Assembly (NCBI RefSeq): GCF_018704125.1 | Contig: NZ_JAGTIS010000001.1 | Coordinates: 248,001-312,000 of the forward strand | Length of the DNA stretch: 64,000 nt | From: Metapseudomonas boanensis | GTDB taxonomy: Bacteria > Pseudomonadota > Gammaproteobacteria > Pseudomonadales > Pseudomonadaceae | Reading direction: 5' to 3' | Part shown: positions 1-9,033 of the stretch, piece after piece | Numbering within the stretch: position 1 is the stretch's first letter | How the letters are laid out: each line of letters opens with the position of its first letter | Notes under the pieces: generated by a model | The model's database searches: none | Told to the model about the DNA's origin: nothing | The model's input: only the letters and a program-made list of their open reading frames with translations | Translations under genes and position numbers: made by a program

Positions 1-1
1 G

Positions 2-664
2 CTCGGCGCTGCTCGCGCCCTGTCACGGCAGAACGTGCCGGTACTTGGGGTCAACCGTGGCAGTCTCGGCTTTCTCACCGACATCCTCCCCGACGAGCTG
101 GAGGTGAAGGTTGCCGAGGTGCTCGACGGCCACTACAGCGTCGAAAGCCGCTTCCTGCTGGAGGCGGAGGTGCGCCGCCATGGCGAAGCGATCGGTCAGG
201 GCGATGCGCTCAACGATGTGGTGTTGCACCCGGGCAAGTCAACGAAGATGATCGAGTTCGAGTTGCACATCGACGGCCAATTCGTCTGCAGCCAAAAGGC
301 CGACGGTCTGATCATTGCCACGCCCACCGGCTCAACGGCCTACGCGTTGTCGGCGGGCGGGCCGATCATGCATCCCAAGCTGGATGCCATTGTCGTCGTG
401 CCGATGTACCCGCACACGCTGTCCAGCCGCCCGATCGTGGTCGACAGCAACAGTGAGCTGAAGATCGTGGTTTCGCCGAACTTGCAGATTTATCCGCTGG
501 TGTCCTGCGACGGCCAGAACCACTTCACCTGCGCCCCAGGCGATACCATTACAGTCGCCAAGAAACCCCAGAAGCTGCGCCTGATCCACCCGCTGGATCA
601 CAACTATTACCAGGTCTGCCGGACCAAGCTGGGGTGGGGCAGCCGGCTCGGCGGAGGCGACTGA
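2..664 (+). CDS. nadK: NAD kinase (5' end cut by window edge)
   Basis: NAD kinase phosphorylates NAD+ to NADP+ in the cytoplasm. The reading frame is open from base 2, so the true start and the N-terminal GGDGT motif lie outside the window. What remains shows the later family blocks: a [13 protein letters not shown] stretch, the NDVVLHPG segment, the [20 protein letters not shown] substrate loop, and SRPIVV followed by CDGQ. The GTG at 35 is an internal Val, not a start. The stop TGA overlaps the ATG of the next gene (ATGA at 661-666), so translation of the two is probably coupled. Identity is certain; only the missing 5' part is unknown. Confidence 0.95.
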   Translation, partial: LGAARALSRQNVPVLGVNRGSLGFLTDILPDELEVKVAEVLDGHYSVESRFLLEAEVRRHGEAIGQGDALNDVVLHPGKSTKMIEFELHIDGQFVCSQKADGLIIATPTGSTAYALSAGGPIMHPKLDAIVVVPMYPHTLSSRPIVVDSNSELKIVVSPNLQIYPLVSCDGQNHFTCAPGDTITVAKKPQKLRLIHPLDHNYYQVCRTKLGWGSRLGGGD

Positions 665-1638
665 TGAACCTCGATCCCAGTCGTGGCTACGACCTGATTG
701 GCGACGTTCACGGTTGCGCGCTTAGCCTGGAGCGGTTGCTCGACCTGCTTGGCTATTGCAAGCGGGGCGATGTCTGGCAGCACCCGCAGCGCATGGCACT
801 GTTCCTGGGTGACATCATCGATCGTGGTCCGCGGATTCGTGAGGCGTTGCATCTGGTGCACGCCATGGTCGAGGCGGGGCAGGCGCTGTGCATCATGGGT
901 AACCATGAATACAACGCACTGGGTTGGAGCACGCTGGCACCCCCTGGCAGCGGGCGCCAGTTCGTCCGTGAGCACACCCCGAGGCACGCCAGGCTGATCA
1001 AGGAAACACTCGACCAGTTCGAAGGCCATCCGGCGGACTGGCACGACTTCCTCCGTTGGTTCTACGAGCTGCCGCTGTTCATCGATACCGGCCACTTCCG
1101 CATGGTGCACGCCTGCTGGGACGCCGACACGGTCGAGGCGCTGCGAACCCGATATGGCGACGGCCGCATAGACGAGGCGTTCCTGCAGGCCGCCGCCGAT
1201 CCTCGGAGCTTCTCCAGCCAGGTGTTCGACCGGCTCCTGCGGGGCACCGATCTGCCTCTGCCGGGCGGTATGACCCTCACCGGCAGCGACGGCTTCACCC
1301 GCTCCGTGTTTCGCACCAAGTTCTGGGCTGACGATCCGCAGACCTATGGTGACGTGGTGTTCCAACCCGACGCCCTGCCTGAGCAGGTTGCCAGCCAGCC
1401 GTTGTCCCGGGCGCACAAGTCGCGGCTTCTCAGTTATGGCGCTGAAGAGCCCTTGCTCTTCATTGGCCACTACTGGCGACGGGGCCGCCCGGCGCCGATC
1501 CGGCCGAATCTGGCTTGCCTGGATTACAGCGCGGTGATGTACGGCAAGCTGGTCGCTTACCGGCTCGACCAGGAGCATCGCCTGGACCCGGATAAGTTCG
1601 TCTGGGTCGAAGTGGAGCGCCCCGAGGATCCCCAATGA
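664..1638 (+). CDS. Metallophosphoesterase (calcineurin-like phosphatase)
   Basis: A 324-aa cytoplasmic phosphoesterase of the PPP/ApaH-like fold. The N-terminus shows the three metal-binding blocks in order: DLIGDVHGC (about residues 9-17), FLGDIIDRGP (about 46-55) and IMGNHE (about 78-83), with further His residues (MVHACW, FIGHYW) downstream. The ATG at 664 overlaps the nadK stop, and a longer upstream start would run into nadK. Its own stop overlaps the ATG of the rhomboid gene (1635-1638), so nadK, this gene and the rhomboid protease form one coupled operon. The substrate cannot be told from sequence; phosphoprotein and dinucleotide phosphatases share these motifs. Confidence 0.9.
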   Translation: MNLDPSRGYDLIGDVHGCALSLERLLDLLGYCKRGDVWQHPQRMALFLGDIIDRGPRIREALHLVHAMVEAGQALCIMGNHEYNALGWSTLAPPGSGRQFVREHTPRHARLIKETLDQFEGHPADWHDFLRWFYELPLFIDTGHFRMVHACWDADTVEALRTRYGDGRIDEAFLQAAADPRSFSSQVFDRLLRGTDLPLPGGMTLTGSDGFTRSVFRTKFWADDPQTYGDVVFQPDALPEQVASQPLSRAHKSRLLSYGAEEPLLFIGHYWRRGRPAPIRPNLACLDYSAVMYGKLVAYRLDQEHRLDPDKFVWVEVERPEDPQ

Positions 1639-2501
1639 GTGCGATTGAAGTATTACGTTTGCCCCTCTCGGTGGACCTGAGCGGTTTCATCGAGTTATTG
1701 CGGCGCCTGGATGTGCCGTTTCGGGTTAGCGAGGAATCCGGCGAACAGGTGTTGTGGGTGCCGGGGCCGCAGCTGGCGGAGCAGGTTCGCGGGCTTTACC
1801 AGCGATTTCCCGAGGGCGACCCGCAGTTCCAATTGCCGGGGCAAGCACCGCATGAGGAGCCGCGTGCCGGCCTGCTCAGTCAGTTGAAGGCCAGCCGCTT
1901 GACCAGCTTGATGCTGCTCTTGACGCTGATCGTGGCCGGGGCGACCGGCCTGGGCGACAACTTCTCGATAATCCGCTGGCTGAGCTTTCAAGACTTCCAG
2001 ATCCACGGCGACTACGTCTACTTCGCCTCGCTGGCGGAAATGCTGGAGTCGGGGCAGTGGTGGCGCCTGGTGACGCCCATGCTGATCCACTTCGGCATCC
2101 TTCATCTTGCGATGAATGCGATGTGGTACTGGGAGCTGGGGCGACGCATCGAGTCTCGCCAGGGTGGTTTCATGTTGTTCGGTCTGACCATCGGTTTCAG
2201 CCTGGTGTCCAATTTTGCCCAGTACCTGACCAGCGGGCCATCGCTGTTCGGCGGCTTGTCCGGCGTACTTTACGGCCTGCTCGGCCATTGCTGGGTGTTC
2301 CAGCGCCTGGCTCCGTGCCCTGCTTACAGGCTCCCGCCAGGCGTCATGGTGATGATGCTGGTGTGGCTGCTGGTATGCCTGTCGGGTCTGATCACTGCGC
2401 TGGGGTTTGGCGCCATCGCCAACGCGGCGCATGTCGGCGGTTTGGTGGTGGGTTGTGCCACGGGGCTGCTAGGCGGTGCATTGGCGCGCGCTCGCCGTTA
2501 G
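1635..2501 (+). CDS. Rhomboid family intramembrane serine protease
   Basis: A 288-aa inner-membrane protein with a soluble N-terminal domain (about residues 1-90, like the cytoplasmic domain of GlpG) followed by six or so hydrophobic segments. Family hallmarks are visible: HFGILHLAMNAMW with conserved His and Asn residues, the catalytic serine in GGLSGVLYG (GxSG), and a late transmembrane AAHVGGLVVG carrying the catalytic His. Rhomboids cleave transmembrane segments of substrate proteins. It is coupled to the metallophosphatase upstream by a 4-bp overlap and followed at 38 bp by the DUF1315 gene. The physiological substrate is unknown. Confidence 0.9.
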   Translation: MSAIEVLRLPLSVDLSGFIELLRRLDVPFRVSEESGEQVLWVPGPQLAEQVRGLYQRFPEGDPQFQLPGQAPHEEPRAGLLSQLKASRLTSLMLLLTLIVAGATGLGDNFSIIRWLSFQDFQIHGDYVYFASLAEMLESGQWWRLVTPMLIHFGILHLAMNAMWYWELGRRIESRQGGFMLFGLTIGFSLVSNFAQYLTSGPSLFGGLSGVLYGLLGHCWVFQRLAPCPAYRLPPGVMVMMLVWLLVCLSGLITALGFGAIANAAHVGGLVVGCATGLLGGALARARR

Positions 2502-2539
2502 AATGCGCAGTCTGTCTCAAACGCCCCCGTGAGCTGCCC

Positions 2540-2800
2540 ATGTCGTCTTTCGCCCAACTGATCAGCAACATCACCCAGGATGTCTACGAGAGCCTCAAGC
2601 TCGCCGTGGAGATCGGCAAGTGGCCGGATGGCCGCAAGTTGACCCAGGAGCAGAAGGAGCTGTCTTTGCAGGCCGTCATCGCCTGGGAACTGAAGAACCT
2701 GCCCGAGGAAGAGCGCACCGGCTACATGGGGCCGCAGGAGTGCAGCTCCAAGTCCGAGCCGATTCCCAACCTCCTCTTCAAATCGAATACGGTCCACTGA
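2540..2800 (+). CDS. DUF1315 / YeaC-like small protein
   Basis: An 86-aa, mostly helical, charged soluble protein with the start MSSFAQLISNITQDVYESL and an internal GKWPDGRKLTQEQKE segment typical of the DUF1315 (YeaC) family. The function is not known. The ATG at 2540 is preferred because the longer open frame upstream lies entirely inside the rhomboid gene. The stop TGA shares its last base with the ATG of the next gene, so the two are translated together. Conserved in this position next to pepN in pseudomonads. Confidence 0.88.
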   Translation: MSSFAQLISNITQDVYESLKLAVEIGKWPDGRKLTQEQKELSLQAVIAWELKNLPEEERTGYMGPQECSSKSEPIPNLLFKSNTVH

Positions 2801-3627
2801 TGCAGGAACTCGGACGCGGCGCCCTGAGCAAGATGTCAGCGCGCCTTGAGGCTCCTGTGCAATACGGGTTTCGCCTGGATGACACGGAAATTGCTGCCAA
2901 TCCGCTGATAGGCCAGATGTTGCGCCTGGAATACCTTGGCGCCATCCATTGCTGCCACTGCGGGCGCAAGACCAAGAAAAGCTTCAGCCAGGGCTATTGC
3001 TACCCCTGCTTTACCAAACTGGCGCAATGCGACAGCTGCATCATGAGCCCGGAGAAGTGCCACTACGACCAGGGCACCTGCCGCGAGCCGGAGTGGGGCG
3101 AGCGCTTCTGCATGACCGAACACCTGGTCTATCTGGCCAACTCATCGGGCATCAAGGTTGGCATCACCCGCGGCAGCCAGGTTCCCGTTCGGTGGATCGA
3201 CCAAGGTGCCAGCCAGGCATTGCCCATCCTGCGCGTCGCCACCCGACAGCAGTCCGGGTTCGTCGAGGACCTGCTGCGCAGCCAGGTTGCCGACCGCACC
3301 AACTGGCGCGCGATGCTCAAGGGCGAGGCGCCGCCGCTGGACCTTGCCGCCACACGTGACCAGTTGTTCGACACTTGCGGCGAAGGCCTGCAGATGCTGC
3401 AGGAGCGCTTCGGCTTGCAGGCGATTCAACTCCTCACCGACAGCCAGCCGATCGAGATCAGCTATCCCGTGGATGCCTATCCGACCAAGGTCGTCAGCTT
3501 CGATCTGGACAAGACGCCGGTGGTCGAAGGTACCCTGCGGGGCATCAAGGGCCAGTACCTGATCCTCGACACGGGCGTGATCAACCTACGCAAATTCACG
3601 GCCTACCAGGTCGCCATCAGCACCTGA
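2800..3627 (+). CDS. DUF2797 protein, zinc-ribbon plus GIY-YIG-like fold
   Basis: A 275-aa protein of the DUF2797 family. Two cysteine clusters are visible: CCHCGRK with a later GYCYPCF (about residues 49-68), and CDSCIMSPEKC with TC, which suit bound zinc. After them comes HLVYLANSSGIKVGITR, which resembles the GIY-YIG nuclease core, though nuclease activity is not established for this family. The chosen ATG overlaps the DUF1315 stop; an upstream in-frame start at 2620 would lie inside that gene. A 111-bp gap separates it from pepN. Confidence 0.87.
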   Translation: MQELGRGALSKMSARLEAPVQYGFRLDDTEIAANPLIGQMLRLEYLGAIHCCHCGRKTKKSFSQGYCYPCFTKLAQCDSCIMSPEKCHYDQGTCREPEWGERFCMTEHLVYLANSSGIKVGITRGSQVPVRWIDQGASQALPILRVATRQQSGFVEDLLRSQVADRTNWRAMLKGEAPPLDLAATRDQLFDTCGEGLQMLQERFGLQAIQLLTDSQPIEISYPVDAYPTKVVSFDLDKTPVVEGTLRGIKGQYLILDTGVINLRKFTAYQVAIST

Positions 3628-3738
3628 CCCCCTGGCTTGTCATCCAGGTCGGCATGGATTCGTCCATACTCCGACCTTGGACCCAATCACCCCGCGCGGC
3701 CCAAGGTTCGGCGCCGCTGCTCAATCGAAGAGACGACC

Positions 3739-6411
3739 ATGCGCACCGAGCAACCGAAAGTCATTTACCTCAAGGACTATCAGGCGCCTGAGTACCTGAT
3801 CGACGAGACCAACCTGACCTTCGAGCTGTACGAGGATCACAGCCTGGTGCATGCCCAGCTGGTGATCCGCCGCAACCCCGAGCGTGCCGCCGGCGATTCG
3901 GGGGCGGGCTTGCCGCCGCTGGTGCTGGATGGGCAACAGTTGGAGCTACTGTCGCTGGCGATGGACGACCGCGTGCTGGGTGAAGGCGACTACCAACTGG
4001 ACGATAGCCACCTGACCCTGCAGCCTGTCTCCAGCCAGTTCACCCTCGACAGCACCGTGCGCATCCATCCAGAGAGCAATACCGCGCTGGAAGGCCTGTA
4101 CAAATCCGGCACCATGTTCTGCACCCAGTGCGAGGCCGAGGGCTTCCGCAAGATCACCTATTATCTCGACCGCCCGGATGTGATGAGCACCTTCACTACC
4201 ACCATCACCGCCGAGCAGCATCGTTATCCGGTCCTGCTGTCCAATGGCAACCCAATGGCCAGCGGGGCGGAGGAGGGCGGCCGACACTGGGCGACCTGGC
4301 AGGATCCGTTCAAGAAGCCAGCCTACCTGTTTGCCCTCGTGGCGGGCGACCTCTGGTGTGTGGAAGACACCTTCACCACCATGAACCAGCGCGAAGTGGC
4401 GCTGCGCATCTATGTCGAGCCGGAGAACATCGACAAGGTCCAGCACGCCATGGACAGCCTGAAGAAGTCCATGCGTTGGGATGAAGAGGTCTATGGTCGC
4501 GAGTACGACCTCGACATCTTCATGATCGTTGCCGTCAACGACTTCAACATGGGGGCCATGGAGAACAAGGGGCTCAATATCTTCAACTCCAGCTGCGTGC
4601 TGGCCAAGGCCGAGACCGCCACCGATGCCGCCCATCAGCGCGTCGAGGCGGTGGTGGCCCACGAGTATTTCCATAACTGGTCGGGTAACCGCGTCACCTG
4701 CCGCGACTGGTTCCAGCTTTCGCTCAAGGAAGGCTTTACCGTTTTCCGTGATGCAGAGTTCTCCGCGGACATGAACTCGCGGACGGTCAAGCGCATCGAG
4801 GACGTTGCCTTTCTGCGTACCAACCAGTTTGCCGAGGATGCCGGCCCGATGGCTCACCCGGTGCGCCCGGACTCCTTTATGGAAATATCCAACTTCTACA
4901 CCCTGACCGTGTACGAGAAGGGCGCGGAAGTGGTGCGCATGATTCACACCCTGCTGGGTGCCGAAGGTTTCCGCAAGGGGACGGACCTCTACTTCGAGCG
5001 CCATGATGGCCAGGCGGTGACCTGCGACGACTTCGTCAAGGCCATGGAGGATGCCAACGGCGTCGAGCTGACCCAGTTCAAGCGTTGGTATAGCCAGTCC
5101 GGTACGCCGCGCCTGCAGGTGGAGGAAAGCTACGATGCCCAGGCGAAGACCTACAGCCTGACCTTCCGCCAGAGTTGCCCGGCGACTCCTGGCCAGAAGG
5201 AAAAAGCGCCTTTCGTCATTCCGCTGGCCCTGGGCCTGCTGGACGGCAAGGGCAACGAGCTACCGCTGCGCCTGCAAGGCGAGGGAGCGGCTCAGGGTGT
5301 CGGCCGCGTGTTGGCGCTGACCGAGGCGGAGCAGTGCTTCACCTTTGTCGATATCCCCGAGCGACCATTGCCGTCCCTGCTGCGTGGGTTTTCCGCACCG
5401 GTGAAGCTGAGCTTCCCCTATAGTCGCGACCAGCTGATGTTTCTGATGCAACACGACAGCGATGGTTTCAACCGCTGGGAGGCTGGCCAGCAGCTCTCTG
5501 TCCAGGTCCTCCAGGAACTGATCGCCCAGCACCAGAAGGGTGAGCCGCTGGTGCTGGATTCTCGCCTGGTCAAGGCGTTCGACACCCTTTTGGGTGATGA
5601 GTCGCTGGATCAGGCGATGGTTGCCGAGATGCTATCGCTGCCGAGTGAGGCCTATCTCACCGAGATCAGCGAAGTCGCCGACGTAGAGGCGATCCATGCG
5701 GCCCGTGAGTTTGCCCGTGTGACCATCGGCGAGGCACTGTACCAGCCGCTGCTGGCTCGCTACCGCGCGAATCGAGCGCTTTCTCGCGAGACCGGCTATA
5801 TCGCGGAGGCGGCGCACATCGCTCGGCGCACATTGCAGAACATCGCCCTGTCCTACCTGATGCAGAGTGGGAAGGCCGAGGCGCTGGAGGCTTGCCTGGA
5901 GCAATTCAATGACTGCGACAACATGACCGAACGCCTGTCAGCGCTCGCAGTGCTGGTTAATTCCGCCTTTGAACAAGCCAAGGCCGACGCCCTCCAGCGC
6001 TTTGCCGAGTACTTCAAGGACGATCCGCTGGTGATGGACCAGTGGTTCAGCGTTCAGGCTGGCTGCGGCCTGCCAGGCGGGCTGGAGCGGGTGCAGGAAT
6101 TGATGAAACACCCGGCCTTCACCCTGAAGAACCCGAACAAGGTCCGCGCGCTGATTGGCGCATTTGCCAACCAGAACCTGGTCAACTTCCATCGCGCAGA
6201 TGGTGCGGGATATCGCTTCCTCGCCGATCACGTCATCGCACTGAACGCGCTCAACCCGCAGATCGCCTCCCGCCAGCTGACGCCGCTGACCCGTTGGCGC
6301 AAGTACGATACCAGCCGCCAGCAACTGATGAAGGCCGAACTGGAGCGCATCCTCGCCTCCGGTGAACTTTCCAGCGACGTTTATGAAATCGTGAGCAAAA
6401 GCCTGGCCTGA
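3739..6411 (+). CDS. pepN: Aminopeptidase N (M1 family zinc aminopeptidase)
   Basis: An 890-aa cytoplasmic aminopeptidase that removes N-terminal residues in peptide turnover. The substrate-binding GAMEN motif lies in FNMGAMENKGLNIF (about residue 274), and the zinc motif HEYFH is followed 18 residues later by the ligand Glu in LKEG (HEXXH-X18-E). The YEKGAEVVRM block with its transition-state Tyr is also present. Length and order match the bacterial PepN type (about 870-890 aa). ATG 3739 begins MRTEQPKVIYLKDYQ, the usual family start; the frame stays open upstream but that stretch is not protein-like. A strong terminator follows 60 bp after the stop. Confidence 0.97.
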   Translation: MRTEQPKVIYLKDYQAPEYLIDETNLTFELYEDHSLVHAQLVIRRNPERAAGDSGAGLPPLVLDGQQLELLSLAMDDRVLGEGDYQLDDSHLTLQPVSSQFTLDSTVRIHPESNTALEGLYKSGTMFCTQCEAEGFRKITYYLDRPDVMSTFTTTITAEQHRYPVLLSNGNPMASGAEEGGRHWATWQDPFKKPAYLFALVAGDLWCVEDTFTTMNQREVALRIYVEPENIDKVQHAMDSLKKSMRWDEEVYGREYDLDIFMIVAVNDFNMGAMENKGLNIFNSSCVLAKAETATDAAHQRVEAVVAHEYFHNWSGNRVTCRDWFQLSLKEGFTVFRDAEFSADMNSRTVKRIEDVAFLRTNQFAEDAGPMAHPVRPDSFMEISNFYTLTVYEKGAEVVRMIHTLLGAEGFRKGTDLYFERHDGQAVTCDDFVKAMEDANGVELTQFKRWYSQSGTPRLQVEESYDAQAKTYSLTFRQSCPATPGQKEKAPFVIPLALGLLDGKGNELPLRLQGEGAAQGVGRVLALTEAEQCFTFVDIPERPLPSLLRGFSAPVKLSFPYSRDQLMFLMQHDSDGFNRWEAGQQLSVQVLQELIAQHQKGEPLVLDSRLVKAFDTLLGDESLDQAMVAEMLSLPSEAYLTEISEVADVEAIHAAREFARVTIGEALYQPLLARYRANRALSRETGYIAEAAHIARRTLQNIALSYLMQSGKAEALEACLEQFNDCDNMTERLSALAVLVNSAFEQAKADALQRFAEYFKDDPLVMDQWFSVQAGCGLPGGLERVQELMKHPAFTLKNPNKVRALIGAFANQNLVNFHRADGAGYRFLADHVIALNALNPQIASRQLTPLTRWRKYDTSRQQLMKAELERILASGELSSDVYEIVSKSLA

Positions 6412-6469
6412 CCTGCCTCGACAGCCCACCTTCCAAGGTGGGTTGCCCCTCTTTAGGTCCCCCTCCTGT

Positions 6470-6503
6470 AAGTGTTACCGGTTAGCCCCGGTAACACTTT
6501 TTT
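6470..6503 (+). terminator. Rho-independent terminator of pepN
   Basis: A 12-bp perfect stem (AAGTGTTACCGG with CCGGTAACACTT), a 6-nt loop and a run of six T directly after. A second, weaker hairpin (CCCACCTT/AAGGTGGG) lies just upstream at 6425-6442. Confidence 0.85.
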
Positions 6504-6933
6504 GTTACCTGATGAAATAACTGCACTTCCCATCAGACGATTTTCGTCTGAAAAGCCCACAAAGCGCTTGACTAGAGCGTTTTTGGCATGGTCGTACAAG
6601 AACTTCAAGTGTGATCTTGAGTGACAAATCGAGCCAGATCGTCCGACAAGATCGGACACTTTTCTCGGGATTGATCAGTGGATGATCAGTCACTTGTTTG
6701 ACTTAATTCTGTCGCCAGACTCTCGAAGGTTTTCTGACGCCTTCTGTCGAGTTGGCACCATGGTTGCAATCACCGCCTACCGTTTGGCCCCATTTCAGTG
6801 CATTCGCAATGGGGCGCGCTCTGCGCTGGGGAGTTCCTGGTGCACCAAGAAAAAGGCCGTCAAAACGGCTCAATAGCGGACCTGCCTGACGGGCCGCCCA
6901 TAACAAAATGAATCGTCCACGGAGTAAGACTCG
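6504..6933. other. Intergenic region upstream of the DUF1302 gene
   Basis: About 430 bp with no convincing gene; it is less G+C-rich than its neighbours. It holds an inverted repeat GTCCGA-caaga-TCGGAC at 6641-6657 and two nearby GATCAGT repeats (6672-6692). These may be operator sequences for the DUF1302/DUF1329 operon, whose ribosome-binding GGAG lies just before 6934. No clear sigma-70 promoter could be assigned by eye. Confidence 0.5.
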
Positions 6934-8970
6934 ATGGAACTCAAGTCCCGCAAGCCCGTACTGCGTTTTGCGCCGGCCAAGGCAGGTTTTGCCTTTGCCG
7001 GCATCCTGCCGCTTCTGGTCGCTGCCCACGCCCAGGCGGTGGAATTCAGCTTCGCCAATAACGAGATCTCCGGTTCTCTCGACACCACCGTCTCCTATGG
7101 CCAGCTGTGGCGCGTGCAGGGGCAGGACAAGACCAACGACGACATCAACACCAACGACGGCAACCGCAACTTCGACACCGGGCTGGTCTCCGAGGTCTAC
7201 AAGATCACTTCCGACCTGGAGGCGACTTACAAGAACTACGGCATGTTCGTTCGTGGTACTGCGTTCTATGACACTCAGATCATGGATAAGCGCAATGACT
7301 ACCTGGACAACAACAATCCGATTCAGCCCAGCCAGAACTTCCCGAACGACGACAGCTTCACCTATCAGACCCGCCACAAGGCCGGCCGTGATGCGCAGAT
7401 TCTCGATGCGTACCTCTATGGCAACTGGGACGTGGCCGACATGCCGGTTACCGGCCGTATCGGCAAGCAGGTATTCAACTGGGGTGAAGGCATCTTCTAC
7501 CGTGGCGGCGTGAACACTACCAACCCGGTCGATGCCGCCAAGTTCCGCCTGCCGGGCTCGGAACTCAAAGAAGTGCTGGTGCCGGTCGAAGCCCTGAGCT
7601 TCAACCTCGGGCTGACCGAGAACCTGTCGATGGAGACTTTCTACCAGTGGAACTGGAAAGAGTCGGCCATTGACCCGGTTGGCACCTACTACTCCGAGAC
7701 CGATCTCTTTGCCGAAGGTGGCAATACCGCCTACTCGACCCAGCGTGCACTGCTGCCGGTCGCTGGCCTTTACTCGGGCCTGAGCCGCTTCGGCGTCGGT
7801 GGGCTGCAGGGCGGCCGCACCGTCGATGCCAGCGGCAACATCAAGGTCGCCTCCATCGGTCCGGACATCAATGCCAAGAACGACGGCCAGTTCGGTGTTG
7901 CCTTCCGCTACATTGCTGAAGAACTGAACTCCACCGAGTTTGGTTTCTACTTCGTCAACTATCACGCCAAAGAGCCGACCATTGCCGCCAACCTGGGCGA
8001 TTATGCAGGCTTGAACCTGGCCCAGATCGCTGGCCAGGCCGCAACCGCAATTGCGCCCCAGGTACAGCAAGCGGTGGCTGCTGGGGCGGGTATTTCCGTT
8101 GCCCAGCTGCAAGCGGTCCTTGCCAATCCGGCCTTGAACCCCGCCCTGGCACGTGCTTACTCCAATGCCCTGACAACGGCGGCCACCAGCGCTGCGGGCG
8201 GCGTGGCGACCATCGACGTGGCCAACCAGGTGAACGCCCAGCGCGAGTACGCCGAAGACATCCGCATGTACGGGCTGAGCTTCAACACCACTATCGGCGA
8301 AGCCTCAGTCTTCGGTGAGCTGGCCTACCGTCCCAACCTGCCGATCGGCATCGCCACCACCAACGACCTGCTGGGCGACCTGCTGCGTCAGGCTCCGCAG
8401 CTGGCCTCCAACCGTGTGGTCAATATTGGCGGGCAGCAAGTCCAGCTGGGTGACGAAATCCATAACTACGAGCGTGTCGAGGCCTTCAACACCTCGCTGG
8501 GCACTATCTACAACTTCGGCCCATCGCTGTCGTTCGACTCGCTGGTTGGCGTCGCTGAGCTGGCGTCCGAGCACCTGCGCGGCAGCGACCTCCAGTACAC
8601 CGATTTCACCGGCCAGAACCGCTACTACTCTGGCCGTGGCAACAACTCCTATGTTTCCGGTGGCGATCGTGATGACCAGGTCAACAAGAATGCCTACGGC
8701 TACACGCTGTTGATGTCCGGTACCTGGAACGACGTATACGCTGGCGTGAACATTTCGCCGTACGTGGTCTACAAGGACGACTTCGAGGGTAACTCCTACC
8801 AGACCGGCAACTTCATCGAGGGTCGCAAGGCTTACACCCTTGGTGTCAAGGCCAGCTACCTGAACAGCCTGGAAGCCGAGCTGCAATACACCGAGTTCTT
8901 CGGCGGTGGCCAGAACAACTCGGTTCGTGACCGCGACAACGTCGGGGTCAATGTCAAGTACTCCTTCTAA
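6934..8970 (+). CDS. DUF1302 outer-membrane beta-barrel-like protein
   Basis: A 678-aa exported protein. A long signal peptide with a hydrophobic stretch (FAFAGILPLLVAAHAQA, cleavage near residue 36) is followed by alternating polar and aromatic strands such as GSLDTTVSYG, and the C-terminus ends in YSF, the terminal aromatic signature of outer-membrane barrels. An Ala-rich insert around residues 365-430 (TAIAPQVQQAVAAG region) may form a helical plug or loop. It precedes the DUF1329 gene by 63 bp, the usual pairing of these families, so they are probably co-transcribed. The transported substrate is unknown; links to export or uptake of hydrophobic compounds have been proposed for such pairs. 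Confidence 0.9.
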   Translation: MELKSRKPVLRFAPAKAGFAFAGILPLLVAAHAQAVEFSFANNEISGSLDTTVSYGQLWRVQGQDKTNDDINTNDGNRNFDTGLVSEVYKITSDLEATYKNYGMFVRGTAFYDTQIMDKRNDYLDNNNPIQPSQNFPNDDSFTYQTRHKAGRDAQILDAYLYGNWDVADMPVTGRIGKQVFNWGEGIFYRGGVNTTNPVDAAKFRLPGSELKEVLVPVEALSFNLGLTENLSMETFYQWNWKESAIDPVGTYYSETDLFAEGGNTAYSTQRALLPVAGLYSGLSRFGVGGLQGGRTVDASGNIKVASIGPDINAKNDGQFGVAFRYIAEELNSTEFGFYFVNYHAKEPTIAANLGDYAGLNLAQIAGQAATAIAPQVQQAVAAGAGISVAQLQAVLANPALNPALARAYSNALTTAATSAAGGVATIDVANQVNAQREYAEDIRMYGLSFNTTIGEASVFGELAYRPNLPIGIATTNDLLGDLLRQAPQLASNRVVNIGGQQVQLGDEIHNYERVEAFNTSLGTIYNFGPSLSFDSLVGVAELASEHLRGSDLQYTDFTGQNRYYSGRGNNSYVSGGDRDDQVNKNAYGYTLLMSGTWNDVYAGVNISPYVVYKDDFEGNSYQTGNFIEGRKAYTLGVKASYLNSLEAELQYTEFFGGGQNNSVRDRDNVGVNVKYSF

Positions 8971-9033
8971 GCCATCACACAACAAGGCGGGCGTCCATGG
9001 GCGCCCGACACAGACCCATCACGGAGAACCCTC

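Noticed and set aside
607-1635. 342-codon minus-strand open frame opposite the metallophosphatase gene
   Set aside because: Mirror frame of a G+C-rich gene with clear phosphatase motifs on the plus strand; the minus product has no recognisable domain.
3946-5004. 352-codon minus-strand frame inside pepN
   Set aside because: Antisense to the zinc motif region of pepN; composition (many His, Val, Gly) is that of a shadow frame.
6703-8112. 469-codon minus-strand frame opposite the DUF1302 gene
   Set aside because: Long because of codon bias of the barrel gene; the plus strand has signal peptide, strands and terminal aromatic signature.
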